From: Enterococcus florum
GTDB lineage: Bacteria > Bacillota > Bacilli > Lactobacillales > Enterococcaceae
Assembly: GCF_004309355.1 (NCBI RefSeq)
Contig: NZ_BJCC01000002.1
Coordinates: forward strand, 1-64,000
Direction of reading: 5' to 3'
DNA: 64,000 bases
Under the pieces are notes generated by a model. It had not been told where the DNA came from. It searched no databases and was given only the letters and a program-made list of their open reading frames with translations. Shown piece after piece: positions 19,770 to 33,418 of the stretch. Position 1 is the stretch's first letter. Every line of letters begins with the position of its first letter. A program made the translations under genes and the position numbers.

Positions 19770-20108
19770 CTAATTGATTATTTTTGCTAATTTTAAAACA
19801 TGTGTCAGATTAGAACGTACTTCTTCATAGGTAAGCCCTTTTACAGCAGGACGCGCAATTACAATAAAATCGATCCGATCATCGATTTGAAGACTCGACT
19901 CCTGCAAAACCGCACGAATCAGACGTTTTACTCGATTTCGGGCCACCGCATTTCCTATTTTCTTCCCCACAGAAATACCAACACGAAAATGATCCTGTCC
20001 AGAAGGTTCTAAACGATAAACAACAAACTTACGGTTCGCAAAAGAAGTACCTTCTTGAAACACCTTTTGAAAATCCTTCTCCTTTTTGACACGGTATGCT
20101 TTTTTCAT
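19770..20108 (-). CDS. rnpA: Ribonuclease P protein component
   Basis: 112-residue basic protein that assists RNase P RNA in 5' tRNA maturation. The conserved RNR motif region is visible as [19 protein letters not shown], preceded by [11 protein letters not shown]. Located between rpmH and yidC as in most Firmicutes. Confidence 0.96.
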   Translation of the reverse strand: MKKAYRVKKEKDFQKVFQEGTSFANRKFVVYRLEPSGQDHFRVGISVGKKIGNAVARNRVKRLIRAVLQESSLQIDDRIDFIVIARPAVKGLTYEEVRSNLTHVLKLAKIIN

Positions 20109-20230
20109 TTAGTTTCCTTCATTCCTTTTAAACTATACTTATCAATAATACCATATTTCAATTTGAGGATTCATCTAATTTTTACTAACTTAAAAAACAC
20201 AAAATCTTTCCTTAATCAACTTGAACAAAT

Positions 20231-20255
20231 AAAAAAACCACTGAACCGACAGTGG
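20231..20255 (-). terminator. Terminator or attenuator after rpmH
   Basis: A CCACTG/CAGTGG hairpin (20238-20255) is followed on the minus strand by seven T. It may stop most rpmH transcripts and lower expression of rnpA-yidC-jag. Confidence 0.75.
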
Positions 20256-20256
20256 C

Positions 20257-20391
20257 TTAAGCAGAAAGTACTTTTCTTCCTTTACGACGACGGCTTGCCA
20301 ATACGCGGCGACCGTTTTTAGTGCTCATACGTTTGCGGAAACCATGAACTTTCTGACGTTTACGTTTATTTGGTTGATAAGTTCTTTTCAT
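20257..20391 (-). CDS. rpmH: 50S ribosomal protein L34
   Basis: 44-residue, very basic protein beginning [20 protein letters not shown] and containing [20 protein letters not shown]. This is the canonical L34 length and sequence type. GGAGGTGG lies just upstream of the ATG at 20391. It is the first gene on the left of oriC. Confidence 0.98.
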   Translation of the reverse strand: MKRTYQPNKRKRQKVHGFRKRMSTKNGRRVLASRRRKGRKVLSA

Positions 20392-20880
20392 TTATTCCAC
20401 CTCCATTGTTTACTATACATAGACATACTTTAGTAGTATAACGACTTCTCTTACCTTTTGTCAATCTATAAAAATAAAAAAAACAAAAGAATTATCCACA
20501 AAATTCTGGGGATAAAAAAAGGAATTTGTGGATAAACAATCCACAGAAAAAAGTGTGTATTACTTTTCAGCAGACCTTTCCACAAAATGAAAAGATATGG
20601 AAAAGTTATCCACCCAGTGGATAACTTTTGTGGAAAACTATTGAAAATCCTTGTTGAACAAGCATTTTTTGGAAAATAATTTGTGGAAACACCCGTGGAA
20701 AGAAAAAGGATTCTCTTATTTTCCTCTCTCTGTGGATATCTTTTTTTTAACAGCTTGAATATCTTTTTTCCACATGTCTTATTTGTGTGGAAAAGTAAAA
20801 AAAGAAAAACGAACGACCATTGCTTGTGGAAAACTTTTCGAAAAAATGATAAAGTAGTTACACCTGACTTTATAATAAAT
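20392..20880. other. oriC: Chromosomal replication origin, upstream half (DnaA-box cluster)
   Basis: AT-rich intergenic region between divergent rpmH and dnaA with many DnaA boxes. Perfect TTATCCACA lies at 20492-20500 and perfect TGTGGATAA at 20527-20535. Near matches include CAATCCACA at 20537 and a perfect inverted repeat of GTTATCCAC with 3-bp spacing at 20605-20625. Further TGTGGAAAA/TTTTCCACA copies run up to about 20840. Boxes occur in both orientations, as in the incA/incB part of Bacillus-type bipartite origins. Gene direction and strand bias switch here. Confidence 0.95.
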
Positions 20881-20894
20881 AGGAGGCGACTTTT

Positions 20895-22226
20895 TTGACC
20901 TCATTAGACGATATCTGGGATGAGCTGAAAGAAAGCTATCGGCACGAATTGGCTCCTGCCAGTTATGATGCCTGGGTTGATACTGCTAAGCCCTTAGCAT
21001 TCAACAATAATCAACTGACCATCGAAGTAACTAGTGATCTACACAAGAAATATTGGGAAAAAAAACTAGCAGCAAAAATCGTAGAGATTGGCTTTAAAAT
21101 TACAGGTGAAGAGATCTCGCCTTTTTTTGTGACACCAGAAGAAACGGTTTCTGCACCAGCACCTGTGATCGAAAAAAATTCCTTGCCGACAGGAACCATT
21201 ACGAGAAAGGCGATGCTTAATCCCAAGTACACCTTTGATACATTTGTTATTGGAAAAGGAAATCAAATGGCTCACGCAGCAGCATTAGTAGTAGCAGAAG
21301 AACCGGGATCGATTTACAATCCGCTGTTTTTCTACGGAGGAGTTGGTTTAGGGAAAACACATTTGATGCATGCGATCGGCCATCAAATGCTAACCATAAA
21401 TCCCGATGCTAAAGTTAAATACGTATCCAGTGAGACTTTCGCGAACGATTTTATCAACGCGATTAAAAACAAACGATCTGAAGAATTTCGCCAAGAATAT
21501 CGAAAAGTTGATTTGCTGCTGGTCGACGATATTCAGTTTTTTGCAGAAAAAGAGGCCACACAAGAAGAATTTTTCCATACCTTTGAAAACCTTTATAACG
21601 ACAACAAGCAAATTGTCTTAACAAGTGATCGATTGCCTAATGAAATCCCTAAACTGCAAGAACGACTAGTTTCACGTTTTGCTTGGGGTCTCTCCGTTGA
21701 CATTACACCACCAGATTTAGAAACACGAACGGCGATCCTAAGAAAAAAAGCGCAGGCAGAAAATTTAGAAATTCCTGACGACACCTTGAGTTATATTGCT
21801 GGTCAAATTGATTCAAATATTCGTGAATTAGAAGGGGCCTTAGTTCGAGTGCAAGCTTTTGCTACAATGAATAATGCAGATATCACTACCAGCATTGCTG
21901 CGGATGCTCTAAAGAGTTTGAAGGGGACAACGATGACTCAATTAAGCATTGCTCAAATTCAAGAAGAAGTAGCCAAGTACTACCACATTCATGTCAAGGA
22001 TCTAAAAGGGAAAAAACGAGTAAAATCCATTGTAGTCCCTCGACAGATCGCCATGTATCTTTCTCGGGAAATGACGGACAGCTCATTGCCTAAAATCGGT
22101 GCAGAATTCGGTGGCAAAGACCATACAACAGTGATTCACGCACACGAAAAAATTGATCAATTGATCAAAAACGACAGCAGTATGCAGCAAGAGGTTTCAG
22201 AAATCAGGAATTTTCTCCTAAACTAA
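20895..22226 (+). CDS. dnaA: Chromosomal replication initiator DnaA
   Basis: 443-residue initiator. Domain I (about 1-80) is followed by a short linker. The AAA+ domain III has Walker [16 protein letters not shown] and Walker [11 protein letters not shown]. Domain IV carries the box-binding signature [15 protein letters not shown]. The start is TTG at 20895, eight bases after AGGAGG (20881-20886), with no better ATG nearby. A rare start may limit DnaA synthesis. DnaA boxes flank the gene on both sides, giving autoregulation. Confidence 0.97.
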   Translation: MTSLDDIWDELKESYRHELAPASYDAWVDTAKPLAFNNNQLTIEVTSDLHKKYWEKKLAAKIVEIGFKITGEEISPFFVTPEETVSAPAPVIEKNSLPTGTITRKAMLNPKYTFDTFVIGKGNQMAHAAALVVAEEPGSIYNPLFFYGGVGLGKTHLMHAIGHQMLTINPDAKVKYVSSETFANDFINAIKNKRSEEFRQEYRKVDLLLVDDIQFFAEKEATQEEFFHTFENLYNDNKQIVLTSDRLPNEIPKLQERLVSRFAWGLSVDITPPDLETRTAILRKKAQAENLEIPDDTLSYIAGQIDSNIRELEGALVRVQAFATMNNADITTSIAADALKSLKGTTMTQLSIAQIQEEVAKYYHIHVKDLKGKKRVKSIVVPRQIAMYLSREMTDSSLPKIGAEFGGKDHTTVIHAHEKIDQLIKNDSSMQQEVSEIRNFLLN

Positions 22227-22391
22227 CTTGTGGAAAAAAAGGCGATTTATAAAAAAGTTATCAACACCTTTTCCACAAGTGAAAAACTATTTCCTTCACC
22301 GTTCTTTTGATTTTTCCACAGGTTCCACAAGACCTATTACTGTTATTACTTATTACTATTAATTAACTATAAATAAAAAAGGAGCTTTCAA
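22227..22391. other. oriC: oriC downstream half: DnaA boxes and AT-rich unwinding element
   Basis: The dnaA-dnaN gap has DnaA-box variants TTGTGGAAA (22229), TTATCAACA (22259), TTTTCCACA (22269 and 22313) and TTCCACAAG (22323). They are followed by a 50-bp A/T tract with repeated TTACT/TTATT triplets up to the dnaN ribosome binding site. That arrangement matches incC plus DUE and DnaA-trio elements of Bacillus-type origins. Confidence 0.85.
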
Positions 22392-23522
22392 ATGAATTTC
22401 ACAATCAATCGCTCACGCTTCATTCAAGAATTGCAAATCGTACAACGAGCTATTTCTACAAAAACGACTATTCCTATATTAACAGGCGTCAAAATCGTAT
22501 TAACGGAGGAAGGTCTGCATTTAACAGGGAGCAATGCAGATATTTCTATTGAAACGTTTTTGTCTACTGAAGATGAAAAAGCTCAATTAATGATCGAATC
22601 CACAGGAATGATTGTTATTCAAGCACGATTCTTTGGAGAAATCGTTCGCCGCTTGCCTGAGGATACTGTCACGTTGGAAGTCATGGAAAACCATCAAGTG
22701 TTAATCACCTCAGGAGCAGCTCAGTTTACGGTCAATGGTTTGGATGCGGATAATTATCCACATTTACCTGTTGTGGAAGAACAAAATCAATTAAAAATAC
22801 CTGTCCACATGTTGACAAAATTAATCGGGGAAACAGTATTCTCTGTTTCTCAACACGAGAGTCGACCTATTTTGACCGGGGTACATTTTACATTGTCTCA
22901 AAATAAATTATTGGCAGTAGCAACCGATTCACACCGTTTAAGTCAGCGAGTGATTCCTGTAGAAAATGCCGCAAATGATTTTGATATCGTCATTCCCGGG
23001 AAAAGTTTGTCAGAGCTTTCTCGTTCTTTAAGCGATGATGAAGAAGAAGTTGAAATCAGCATCATGGAGAATCAGGTTTTATTTAAAACGGCGAATATGT
23101 ATTTCTATTCTCGTCTTTTGGAAGGAAATTACCCTGATACCAATCGATTGATCCCAACAAGTTTCAATACAGAAATTGCGTTTTCTGTTCCCACTTTTTT
23201 AGCAGCCATTGAACGCGCATCTTTACTGTCTCACGAGGGACGTAATAATATTGTTCGTTTGGCGATCGGGTCAGATTCCGTCGTTTTGTATGGAAACTCA
23301 CCAGAAATCGGAAAAGTAGAAGAAACGCTTGTTTATGAAAAGGTCAGTGGAGATCCTTTAGAAATTTCTTTTAATCCAGACTACATGAAAGATGCCTTGC
23401 GTGCTTTTGGAGATATGAGTATTACCATCCGCTTTATTTCCCCTATCCGACCATTTACCTTAGAACCGACGGAGGGAGGGCAGTCCTTCATTCAGTTGAT
23501 TACTCCTGTTCGGACGAATTAA
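22392..23522 (+). CDS. dnaN: DNA polymerase III beta subunit (sliding clamp)
   Basis: 376-residue ring-forming processivity clamp with three repeats of the beta-clamp fold; length is standard. Recognisable segments include TIPILTGVKI near the N-terminus, SRPILTGVHF at the start of domain 2 and the C-terminal FIQLITPVRTN. Start ATG at 22392 behind AAAAGGAGC. Confidence 0.97.
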   Translation: MNFTINRSRFIQELQIVQRAISTKTTIPILTGVKIVLTEEGLHLTGSNADISIETFLSTEDEKAQLMIESTGMIVIQARFFGEIVRRLPEDTVTLEVMENHQVLITSGAAQFTVNGLDADNYPHLPVVEEQNQLKIPVHMLTKLIGETVFSVSQHESRPILTGVHFTLSQNKLLAVATDSHRLSQRVIPVENAANDFDIVIPGKSLSELSRSLSDDEEEVEISIMENQVLFKTANMYFYSRLLEGNYPDTNRLIPTSFNTEIAFSVPTFLAAIERASLLSHEGRNNIVRLAIGSDSVVLYGNSPEIGKVEETLVYEKVSGDPLEISFNPDYMKDALRAFGDMSITIRFISPIRPFTLEPTEGGQSFIQLITPVRTN

Positions 23523-23560
23523 TGTAAAATTTTCAAGTAACTTTCGATAAAGTAAAAATG

Positions 23561-23608
23561 AAGCTAAAAGGTCTTAAAATCGATTTTAAGACCTTTTAGC
23601 TTTTTTTG
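23561..23608 (+). terminator. dnaN terminator
   Basis: Perfect 20-base arms (23561-23580 and 23583-23602) with a 2-base centre are followed by a T run. It separates dnaA-dnaN from yaaA-recF-gyrB-gyrA. Confidence 0.9.
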
Positions 23609-23730
23609 ATTAAAACCTTTGAAAAAGGATAAACCTTCTTAAAACGAAAAATACAACGAGGTTATTTGTTTTCTCCTTGAAAAAAGGGTATAATATAGTA
23701 GTGTTTCTAAGATGAAAACGAGGGATGAAT

Positions 23731-23959
23731 GTGAAGCAAAAAATATTTTTAGAAACAGAATATATGACGCTTGGACAGCTGTTGAAAGAGGTCAATTTGA
23801 TTTCTAGCGGTGGTCAAGCAAAATGGTTTCTGGCTGAAGAGACTGTCTTTGTGGACGGAGAGCCTGAAAACCGCCGGGGACGTAAGCTCTATCCAGGTAT
23901 GATGATTGATATACCGGGTACGGGTACTTTTTTTATGACTAAAAACGAGGACGGGCAAC

Positions 23960-23973
<14 letters not shown>
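23731..23973 (+). CDS. yaaA: S4-domain RNA-binding protein YaaA
   Basis: 80-residue protein with an S4-like RNA-binding fold (MTLGQLLKEVNLISSGGQAKWFL and VFVDGEPENRRGRKLYPGM). Members sit between dnaN and recF throughout Firmicutes and are thought to act in ribosome assembly. GAGGG (23720-23724) abuts the ATG at 23725 but is 6 bases from the GTG at 23731, so the GTG is the better start. The 3' end overlaps recF by 14 bp. Confidence 0.88.
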
Positions 23974-27024
<3,051 letters not shown>

Positions 27025-27038
27025 TGAGGAGGATCGAT

Positions 27039-29504
27039 TTGGAAGATCAAAGAGAAAATATTCATGATGTCAATCTGACCAGTGAAATGCGAGAATCCTT
27101 TATTGACTATGCCATGAGTGTTATCGTGGCACGGGCATTGCCGGATGTTCGAGATGGACTGAAACCTGTTCACCGAAGAATTTTGTATGGGATGAATGAA
27201 TTAGGAGTTACACCAGATAAGCCCCATAAAAAATCGGCTCGTATCGTAGGAGATGTGATGGGGAAATATCATCCCCATGGCGACAGTGCGATTTACGAAT
27301 CGATGGTTCGGATGGCACAACCCTTTAGTTACCGCAATATGCTAGTCGATGGGCACGGAAATTTTGGCTCGGTTGATGGTGACGGTGCAGCAGCGATGCG
27401 TTATACTGAGGCTCGTCTTAGCAAAATAGCTATGGAGATGTTGCGGGACATCAACAAAGACACAGTAGATTACCACGGCAACTATGACGACAGCGAACAA
27501 GAGCCCGATGTATTGCCTGCTCGTTTTCCGAATCTATTAGTCAATGGGGCCACCGGGATCGCGGTCGGAATGGCCACCAACATCCCACCACATAATTTAC
27601 GAGAAGTCATTGATGCTGTAGGACTATTGATGGATAACCCGGACGTTACTACCCAAGAGTTAATGGAAGTTCTGCCTGGACCTGATTTTCCTACTGGTGG
27701 ATTGGTTATGGGGAAATCTGGAATCAGAAGGGCTTACGAAACTGGGAAAGGCTCTATTACCGTTCGTGCGAAGATCGAGATCGAAGAACAAAAAAATGGC
27801 AAAGAACGGATCATTGTAACAGAGCTTCCGTACATGGTTAACAAAGCTAAACTAATCGAGCGTATCTCAGAATTGCACCGAGACAAGCGGATCGAAGGAA
27901 TTACTGATTTAAGAGATGAAACCTCCCGTGAAGGAATGCGAGTAGTCATCGAGGTCCGTCGTGATGTGAGTGCATCTGTTATCCTAAATAATTTATATAA
28001 ATTAACTGCTTTGCAGACATCGTTTAGCTTTAACATGCTGGCGATTGAAAAAGGCGTTCCACGGATTTTAAGTTTGAAACGCATTTTAGAAAACTACGTA
28101 GAACACCAAAAAATCGTTATCACTAGACGAACAAAATTTGAAAAACGTAAAGCGGAAGCACGTGCCCACATTTTAGAGGGATTAAGAATTGCGCTGGATC
28201 ATATCGATGAAATCATTGCGACTATTCGTGGTTCTGAATCAGATGAAATTGCTAAAAATACGTTGATTGAACGTTTTGAATTATCTGATCGACAAGCACA
28301 AGCAATTTTGGATATGCGTCTACGCCGTTTAACGGGCTTAGAACGCGAGAAAATCGAAAATGAATACCAAGAGCTGTTACGTTTGATTGAGGACTTAGAA
28401 GACATTTTAGCGCGTCCAGAGCGTGTCATCGAAATCATTAAAACAGAACTTAGCGAAGTGGCTCAAAAATTTGGCGATGATCGTCGGACAGAGCTGCTAG
28501 TTGGTGAAGTATTGAGCCTTGAAGATGAAGATTTGATTGAAGAAGAGGATATCGTCATCACGTTAACAAACAATGGCTACATCAAACGTGTCGTTTCAAG
28601 TGAATTCCGTGCACAACGCAGAGGTGGTCGCGGAGTACAGGGAATGGGCATCCATGATGATGATTTCGTTAAAACTCTGATTTCTTGCTCTACGCATGAC
28701 AACTTGCTTTTCTTTACTAATTCAGGTCGAGTTTATCGAGCGAAAGGGTATGAAATTCCAGAATATGGACGGACTGCAAAAGGAATTCCCATCATTAACT
28801 TGTTGGGAATTGATTCCAATGAAACTATTCAAGCAGTCATTTCTGTAAATGGTCAGGCAGAGGACGGACATTTCTTATTCTTTGTAACGAAGAATGGAAT
28901 TGTCAAACGTACTACCGTAACCGCCTTTTCTAACATTCGAAGCAACGGATTGATTGCCATTGGATTGAAAGAAAACGATGAATTGGTGAATGTTCTAATG
29001 ACGGATGGTCATGAAAAGATTATCCTTGGAACCCATAATGGATACTCGGTGACCTTTGAAGAACAAGCTGTTCGTGATATGGGACGTACCGCTAGCGGTG
29101 TCCGAGGAGTGCGTTTGCGGGATGAAGACTATGTGATTGGCTCTGCTGTAATGAAAGAAGAGCAAGAAGTTCTGGTAATTACAGAAAAGGGATATGGTAA
29201 GAGAACAAGATCGACTGAATACCCTGTAAAAGGTCGTGGTGGTAAAGGAATCAAAACCGCAAATATTACCGCTAAAAATGGTCCATTAGCCGGTTTGACA
29301 ACTGTGAATGGTGATGAAGACATCCTTTTAATTACAGATAAAGGTGTTATTATACGGTTTAATGTCGACAGTGTTTCTCAAACGGGACGAGCAACATTAG
29401 GTGTCCGCTTGATGAAGATGGAAGAAAATACCAAAGTAGTCACGATGGCTGTGGTCGAAAAAGAAGATGTTGAAGAATCTGAGGAAAACGACAAAACAGA
29501 ATAA
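27039..29504 (+). CDS. gyrA: DNA gyrase subunit A
   Basis: 821-residue breakage-reunion subunit. The catalytic tyrosine lies in [11 protein letters not shown]. The quinolone-resistance region reads [10 protein letters not shown], so the positions equivalent to S83 and E87 are wild type. Six C-terminal beta-pinwheel blades and the GyrA-box [10 protein letters not shown] are present. The start is the TTG at 27039, six bases after GAGGAGG; the in-frame GTG at 27024 lies inside or before that ribosome binding site. The stop is followed by a strong terminator. Confidence 0.97.
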   Translation: MEDQRENIHDVNLTSEMRESFIDYAMSVIVARALPDVRDGLKPVHRRILYGMNELGVTPDKPHKKSARIVGDVMGKYHPHGDSAIYESMVRMAQPFSYRNMLVDGHGNFGSVDGDGAAAMRYTEARLSKIAMEMLRDINKDTVDYHGNYDDSEQEPDVLPARFPNLLVNGATGIAVGMATNIPPHNLREVIDAVGLLMDNPDVTTQELMEVLPGPDFPTGGLVMGKSGIRRAYETGKGSITVRAKIEIEEQKNGKERIIVTELPYMVNKAKLIERISELHRDKRIEGITDLRDETSREGMRVVIEVRRDVSASVILNNLYKLTALQTSFSFNMLAIEKGVPRILSLKRILENYVEHQKIVITRRTKFEKRKAEARAHILEGLRIALDHIDEIIATIRGSESDEIAKNTLIERFELSDRQAQAILDMRLRRLTGLEREKIENEYQELLRLIEDLEDILARPERVIEIIKTELSEVAQKFGDDRRTELLVGEVLSLEDEDLIEEEDIVITLTNNGYIKRVVSSEFRAQRRGGRGVQGMGIHDDDFVKTLISCSTHDNLLFFTNSGRVYRAKGYEIPEYGRTAKGIPIINLLGIDSNETIQAVISVNGQAEDGHFLFFVTKNGIVKRTTVTAFSNIRSNGLIAIGLKENDELVNVLMTDGHEKIILGTHNGYSVTFEEQAVRDMGRTASGVRGVRLRDEDYVIGSAVMKEEQEVLVITEKGYGKRTRSTEYPVKGRGGKGIKTANITAKNGPLAGLTTVNGDEDILLITDKGVIIRFNVDSVSQTGRATLGVRLMKMEENTKVVTMAVVEKEDVEESEENDKTE

Positions 29505-29509
29505 AAATC

Positions 29510-29539
29510 AGGACTGAGAAAATCATCTCAGTCCTTTTT
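29510..29539 (+). terminator. gyrA terminator
   Basis: AGGACTGAGA (29510-29519) pairs with TCTCAGTCCT (29526-29535), followed by five T. Confidence 0.9.
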
Positions 29540-29563
29540 ACGTATATTAAAAATAAGAAACAA

Positions 29564-29592
29564 TTGATTTTTGTCTAGCGATTATGTATAAT
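29564..29592 (+). promoter_or_regulatory. rpsF operon promoter
   Basis: TTGATT (29564-29569), 17-bp spacer, TATAAT (29587-29592). It is the only good promoter between gyrA and rpsF. Confidence 0.8.
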
Positions 29593-29599
29593 GAATATT

Positions 29600-29683
29600 T
29601 GTGAGAAGTCTAAACATGTTTAGATAACTCTCCTTGCTCTTAGCAAACTAAGAGCCTTAAAGTCCATAGGGAGGTGAATATCA
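29600..29683 (+). promoter_or_regulatory. rpsF 5' leader with two hairpins
   Basis: The leader has a perfect palindrome TCTAAACATGTTTAGA (29609-29624) and a stem-loop GCTCTTAG-CAAA-CTAAGAGC (29636-29655), then GGGAGGTG before the ATG. Many Firmicutes place an S6:S18-binding autoregulatory RNA here. The fold lacks an obvious match to that motif as I recall it, so this is a candidate only. Confidence 0.4.
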
Positions 29684-29983
29684 ATGCAAAACACGAAATA
29701 TGAAGTTACTTACATTATTCGTCCGAACATTGATGAAGAAGCAAAAACTGCTTTAGTAGAACGTTTCGATGCAATCTTAAAAGATAACGGTGCAGAAGTT
29801 ATCGATTCTAAAGATTGGGAAAAACGCCGTTTCGCTTATGAAATGAACGGGTTCCGTGAAGGTATCTACCATATCGTCAATGTAACTGCTCCAGCATCAG
29901 CCGGTGCAATCAACGAATTCGATCGTCTAGCAAAAATCAACGACGATATCATTCGTCACATGATCGTAAAGATTGAGGAGTAA
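29684..29983 (+). CDS. rpsF: 30S ribosomal protein S6
   Basis: 99-residue protein with the S6 fold ([15 protein letters not shown] near the N-terminus, [23 protein letters not shown] at the end). It binds 16S rRNA together with S18, whose gene follows ssb. Strong GGGAGGTG ribosome binding site. Confidence 0.98.
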   Translation: MQNTKYEVTYIIRPNIDEEAKTALVERFDAILKDNGAEVIDSKDWEKRRFAYEMNGFREGIYHIVNVTAPASAGAINEFDRLAKINDDIIRHMIVKIEE

Positions 29984-29984
29984 T

Positions 29985-30000
29985 TGTTTCACGTGAAACA
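29985..30000. other. parS: parS site (perfect)
   Basis: TGTTTCACGTGAAACA, an exact consensus parS, extended to a 22-bp perfect palindrome at 29982-30003. It occupies the gap between rpsF and ssb. Confidence 0.95.
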
Positions 30001-30026
30001 ATTGACGAGAAAGGAGCTGGCTTTAC

Positions 30027-30536
30027 TTGATTAACAACGTTGTATTAGTTGGTCGTTTGACTAAGGACCCAGATTTACGTTATACCGCAAATGGGACAGG
30101 TGTGGCTACATTTACGTTAGCAGTGAATCGTAATTTCACAAACCAAAGCGGGAATAGAGAGGCCGATTTTATTAATTGTGTTATTTGGCGCAAGTCTGCT
30201 GAAACATTGGCGAATTATGCTCGAAAAGGTACGCTTCTAGGAGTGACCGGGCGCATCCAAACACGCAATTATGAGAATCAACAAGGACAAAGAGTTTATG
30301 TGACAGAAGTTGTTGCAGAAAACTTCCAATTGTTGGAGTCGCGTTCCGCAAGCGAACAGCGTCAACAAAGTCCAAACTACTCTAATAATGGTGGGTTTCA
30401 GGGTTCAAGCAATACCAATAACAATTTTGAACAATCTTCTCCGTCAGCTAACAACACAATGCCTGACTTCGATCGAGACTCTGATCCATTTAGTGGATCA
30501 TCGATCGACATTTCAGATGATGATTTACCATTCTAA
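30027..30536 (+). CDS. ssb: Single-stranded DNA-binding protein
   Basis: 169-residue SSB. The OB fold (about 1-110) starts [19 protein letters not shown]. The linker is rich in Q, S and N, and the acidic C-terminal tip SDDDLPF recruits partner proteins. Start is TTG at 30027 with AAAGGAG about 11 bases upstream, an uncommon codon for this gene. Between rpsF and rpsR, the standard order. Confidence 0.97.
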   Translation: MINNVVLVGRLTKDPDLRYTANGTGVATFTLAVNRNFTNQSGNREADFINCVIWRKSAETLANYARKGTLLGVTGRIQTRNYENQQGQRVYVTEVVAENFQLLESRSASEQRQQSPNYSNNGGFQGSSNTNNNFEQSSPSANNTMPDFDRDSDPFSGSSIDISDDDLPF

Positions 30537-30561
30537 CAATTACTGATAGGAGGGAAACGGA

Positions 30562-30795
30562 ATGGCACAACAAAGAAGAGGTCGCAAACGTCGCAAAGTA
30601 GACTACATTGCAGCAAACCATATCGAATATATCGATTACAAAGATATTGAATTACTAAAACGTTTCATCAGCGAGCGTGGTAAAATTTTACCTCGTCGCG
30701 TAACTGGAACAAGTGCAAAAAACCAACGTAAACTGACCGTTGCTATCAAGCGCGCTCGTATTATGGGGTTACTACCATTTGTATCTGAAGAATAA
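30562..30795 (+). CDS. rpsR: 30S ribosomal protein S18
   Basis: 77-residue basic protein with the S18 signature [23 protein letters not shown] and [11 protein letters not shown]. Preceded by AGGAGG and followed by its own terminator. Confidence 0.98.
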   Translation: MAQQRRGRKRRKVDYIAANHIEYIDYKDIELLKRFISERGKILPRRVTGTSAKNQRKLTVAIKRARIMGLLPFVSEE

Positions 30796-30802
30796 TCAGT
30801 CA

Positions 30803-30829
30803 AGAGACTTCTCATAGGAGTCTCTTTTT
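30803..30829 (+). terminator. rpsF-ssb-rpsR terminator
   Basis: AGAGACT (30803-30809) pairs with AGTCTCT (30819-30825), followed by a T run that merges into the adjacent parS. Confidence 0.8.
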
Positions 30830-30844
30830 GTTTCACGTGAAACA
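30829..30844. other. parS: parS site (perfect)
   Basis: TGTTTCACGTGAAACA, exact consensus, between rpsR and gdpP and directly abutting the rpsR terminator. It is 844 bp from the parS at 29985. Confidence 0.95.
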
Positions 30845-30903
30845 TCAGAAAGTCGCTTACCGACAATGAATGTGATAAAATTGTTCCTGTCAGGAGGGAA
30901 ATG

Positions 30904-32874
30904 ATGAAAAAAAATAAAAGATTTATATTCTCTCTTTTTTTCTTTTTTCTTCTATTGTTGATCCAATTGTCAGCTATATTGTTCTTGCCGTTAAATTATG
31001 TGACGGCTTCTATAGTTGTAGTCATTGACCTGCTTTTGTTGGGGCAAATCATTGCTCAACACAAACGATTGCAAATAAGCAATCACGAGAAGATCATGCG
31101 TGCGTCAAGAGTAGCGGAACAAGCGTTGGATTTTGTTTCAGAGGATATGCCCGTGGGTGTGATCTCTTGGGGGACAGATTATCAATTTGTTTGGACTAAC
31201 CCTTATATCACGGAAGAAGTGCATGATTTATCCCTTGAGGAACAACAAAATGTTATAAAAGAGTTGATTCAACAAGATGAAAAGAAAAAAAGCATTTATA
31301 AAATCAAGGATACTCTTTATCACTTTCAAATAAACAAGGACAAGCAGTTAGTTTATTTGATTGATATTACAAAAGAAGTTGAATTAGAAACGAAGGAGCA
31401 AAATCTACAAGCGGTGATCGGTCTTCTTTCAGTCGATAATTACGATGATGTGGTGGACCGAAAAGATGATAAGGAAATTTCCTATATCAATTCCTTTATT
31501 ACTGCTGTGATTTCAGACTGGATGGACTCCTATGGAATTTTTTACAAGCGAATCAATGCGGAGCGTTTTTTCTTTTTGGCGAGATACGAGGACCTGGAAG
31601 AAATGCAAGAAAATCAATTTGATTTATTGGAAAAGATCAGGTCTTCTGCAGAAGAAGAAGGGGTGCTGGTGACAATCAGTATGGGGATTGGTTTCGGAAA
31701 TCAGTCCTTAGAGATGATCGGTGATACTGCTCAAAACAACTTAGATATAGCGTTGGTTCGAGGTGGGGATCAAGTAGTTGTTAAAGATGCCGATGAAAAT
31801 TCAAAACCGACGTTCTTTGGTGGAAACTCAGCCAGTACTGGAAAAAGAACGCGCGTGCGATCTAGAGCGATGTCGACTGCTTTAAAAAATGTATTCAATG
31901 AGACCGGAAATGTTTATGTCATGGGGCATCGTTTCCCTGATATGGACGCCATTGGAGCCTCTTTTGGTGTAACCTGTTTGGCCCGTTTTCACAGTAAGAA
32001 TTCATATGTCATAATTAACGAGAATGAAACCATCCCGGATGTGGAACGTTGTTTGGAAGAAATCCATAAAGATGAAAATATGGAGAAACTATTGCTTTCG
32101 CCAGAAGCAGCAATCAAACAACGCAAACCAGGAGATTTATTAGTGATGGTCGATTATCATCGTCCGTCGCTTTCCATTTCACAAGAGTTCTATGAACAAT
32201 TTGAGAATGTTGTAATTATTGATCACCATCGTAGAGGAGAAGAGTTTCCAAGTCGATCACTATTGACTTACATTGAGTCCTCCGCATCTTCTTCTGCTGA
32301 ATTAGTGTCTGAATTGATTCAATTTGAGAGTAAAGAGGATCGCAGAATGACTAAGATGGAAGCGACACTCTTGCTTGCTGGGATGACAGTTGATACGAAG
32401 AACTTTGCGGTAAGAACAACTTCGCGGACCTTTGATGTGGCAAGCTATTTAAAGACTTGTGGAGCAGATGCGACTTTAGTACAATACTTATTAAGTACAG
32501 ATATCCAATCTTATTTAGAGATCAGCAGACTTGTGGGTGAAAGTGAATATGTTCGAGAGGATATTGTAATCACCACAGGCAGCGAGTCGAAAAAATATGA
32601 TAACGTCACAGCGGCTAAAACCGCAGATACGCTGCTCTCTATGGTTGATATCAATGCAGCGTTTGTTATTGTTAAACGAACGGATGGAGTGATTGCGATC
32701 AGTGCACGCAGTTCCGGGACTATAAATGTCCAAATAATCATGGAAAGCTTAGGCGGCGGCGGTCATTTCACGAATGCTGCAGCGCAGTTGTCCGATATGA
32801 CCATAACAGGTGCGAAAGAAAAACTATTGACTGCTATCAACAATCAATTGTCGGAAGGGGAAAAAGAAGAATGA
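30904..32874 (+). CDS. gdpP: Cyclic-di-AMP phosphodiesterase GdpP
   Basis: 656-residue membrane enzyme that cleaves c-di-AMP; in Gram-positive cocci, loss alters beta-lactam tolerance and osmotic balance. Two transmembrane segments (about 5-50) are followed by a PAS domain (about 75-155). A degenerate GGDEF domain (about 170-300) precedes the DHH-DHHA1 phosphodiesterase. The last has [22 protein letters not shown] and the IIDHHRR motif, with [10 protein letters not shown] in DHHA1. AGGAGG (30892-30897) is 6 bases from the ATG at 30904, which is preferred to that at 30901. Overlaps rplI by four bases. Confidence 0.95.
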   Translation: MKKNKRFIFSLFFFFLLLLIQLSAILFLPLNYVTASIVVVIDLLLLGQIIAQHKRLQISNHEKIMRASRVAEQALDFVSEDMPVGVISWGTDYQFVWTNPYITEEVHDLSLEEQQNVIKELIQQDEKKKSIYKIKDTLYHFQINKDKQLVYLIDITKEVELETKEQNLQAVIGLLSVDNYDDVVDRKDDKEISYINSFITAVISDWMDSYGIFYKRINAERFFFLARYEDLEEMQENQFDLLEKIRSSAEEEGVLVTISMGIGFGNQSLEMIGDTAQNNLDIALVRGGDQVVVKDADENSKPTFFGGNSASTGKRTRVRSRAMSTALKNVFNETGNVYVMGHRFPDMDAIGASFGVTCLARFHSKNSYVIINENETIPDVERCLEEIHKDENMEKLLLSPEAAIKQRKPGDLLVMVDYHRPSLSISQEFYEQFENVVIIDHHRRGEEFPSRSLLTYIESSASSSAELVSELIQFESKEDRRMTKMEATLLLAGMTVDTKNFAVRTTSRTFDVASYLKTCGADATLVQYLLSTDIQSYLEISRLVGESEYVREDIVITTGSESKKYDNVTAAKTADTLLSMVDINAAFVIVKRTDGVIAISARSSGTINVQIIMESLGGGGHFTNAAAQLSDMTITGAKEKLLTAINNQLSEGEKEE

Positions 32875-33323
32875 AAGTTATTTTCTTAGAGGATGTAAAA
32901 GGCAAAGGAAAAAAGGGAGATGTCAAAGAGGTTCCTACCGGCTATGCACAAAATTATCTTTTAAAAAATAATTTGGCGAAGGAAGCCACCAAAGGAAGCA
33001 TCTCTGAACTGACAGGACAAAAGAAAGCACAGGCTAGAAAAGATGCTGAGGTTTTGGCAGAAGCTGAAGAGTTAAAACAATTTTTAGACAAAGAAGAGAC
33101 GGTTGTCGAACTGAAGGCAAAGGCAGGAGAAGATGGACGTTTATTTGGCTCCATCCCATCGAAGCAAATTGCAGAAGGATTAAAAAGACAATATAATTTG
33201 AAGTTGGATAAGCGGAAGATTGAATTAGAAGAACCAATTCGTACATTGGGCTATACCAAAGTACCTGTAAAATTGCATCCAAAGGTAACAGGCACAATTA
33301 AGGTTCATGTAAGTGAAGAATAA
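32871..33323 (+). CDS. rplI: 50S ribosomal protein L9
   Basis: 150-residue L9. The N-terminal RNA-binding domain has [21 protein letters not shown], then a long central helix and the C-terminal domain ([14 protein letters not shown]). The start overlaps the gdpP stop (ATGA). Confidence 0.98.
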   Translation: MKVIFLEDVKGKGKKGDVKEVPTGYAQNYLLKNNLAKEATKGSISELTGQKKAQARKDAEVLAEAEELKQFLDKEETVVELKAKAGEDGRLFGSIPSKQIAEGLKRQYNLKLDKRKIELEEPIRTLGYTKVPVKLHPKVTGTIKVHVSEE

Positions 33324-33328
33324 ATGAA

Positions 33329-33358
33329 AAAAGCTGGGATGAGACTATCTCAGCTTTT
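33329..33358 (+). terminator. rplI terminator
   Basis: Eleven-base arms at 33329-33339 and 33348-33358 (one G-U pair) enclose an 8-base loop; the right arm ends in TTTT. Confidence 0.75.
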
Positions 33359-33418
33359 ATTGTATTTCTACGGTATATTTTGTAAAATAGATGGACGAAG
33401 AAATTTAGGAGAAAAGCG

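Noticed and set aside
27039-29504. Quinolone-resistance change in GyrA
   Set aside because: The residues at the 83 and 87 positions are the wild-type serine and glutamate.
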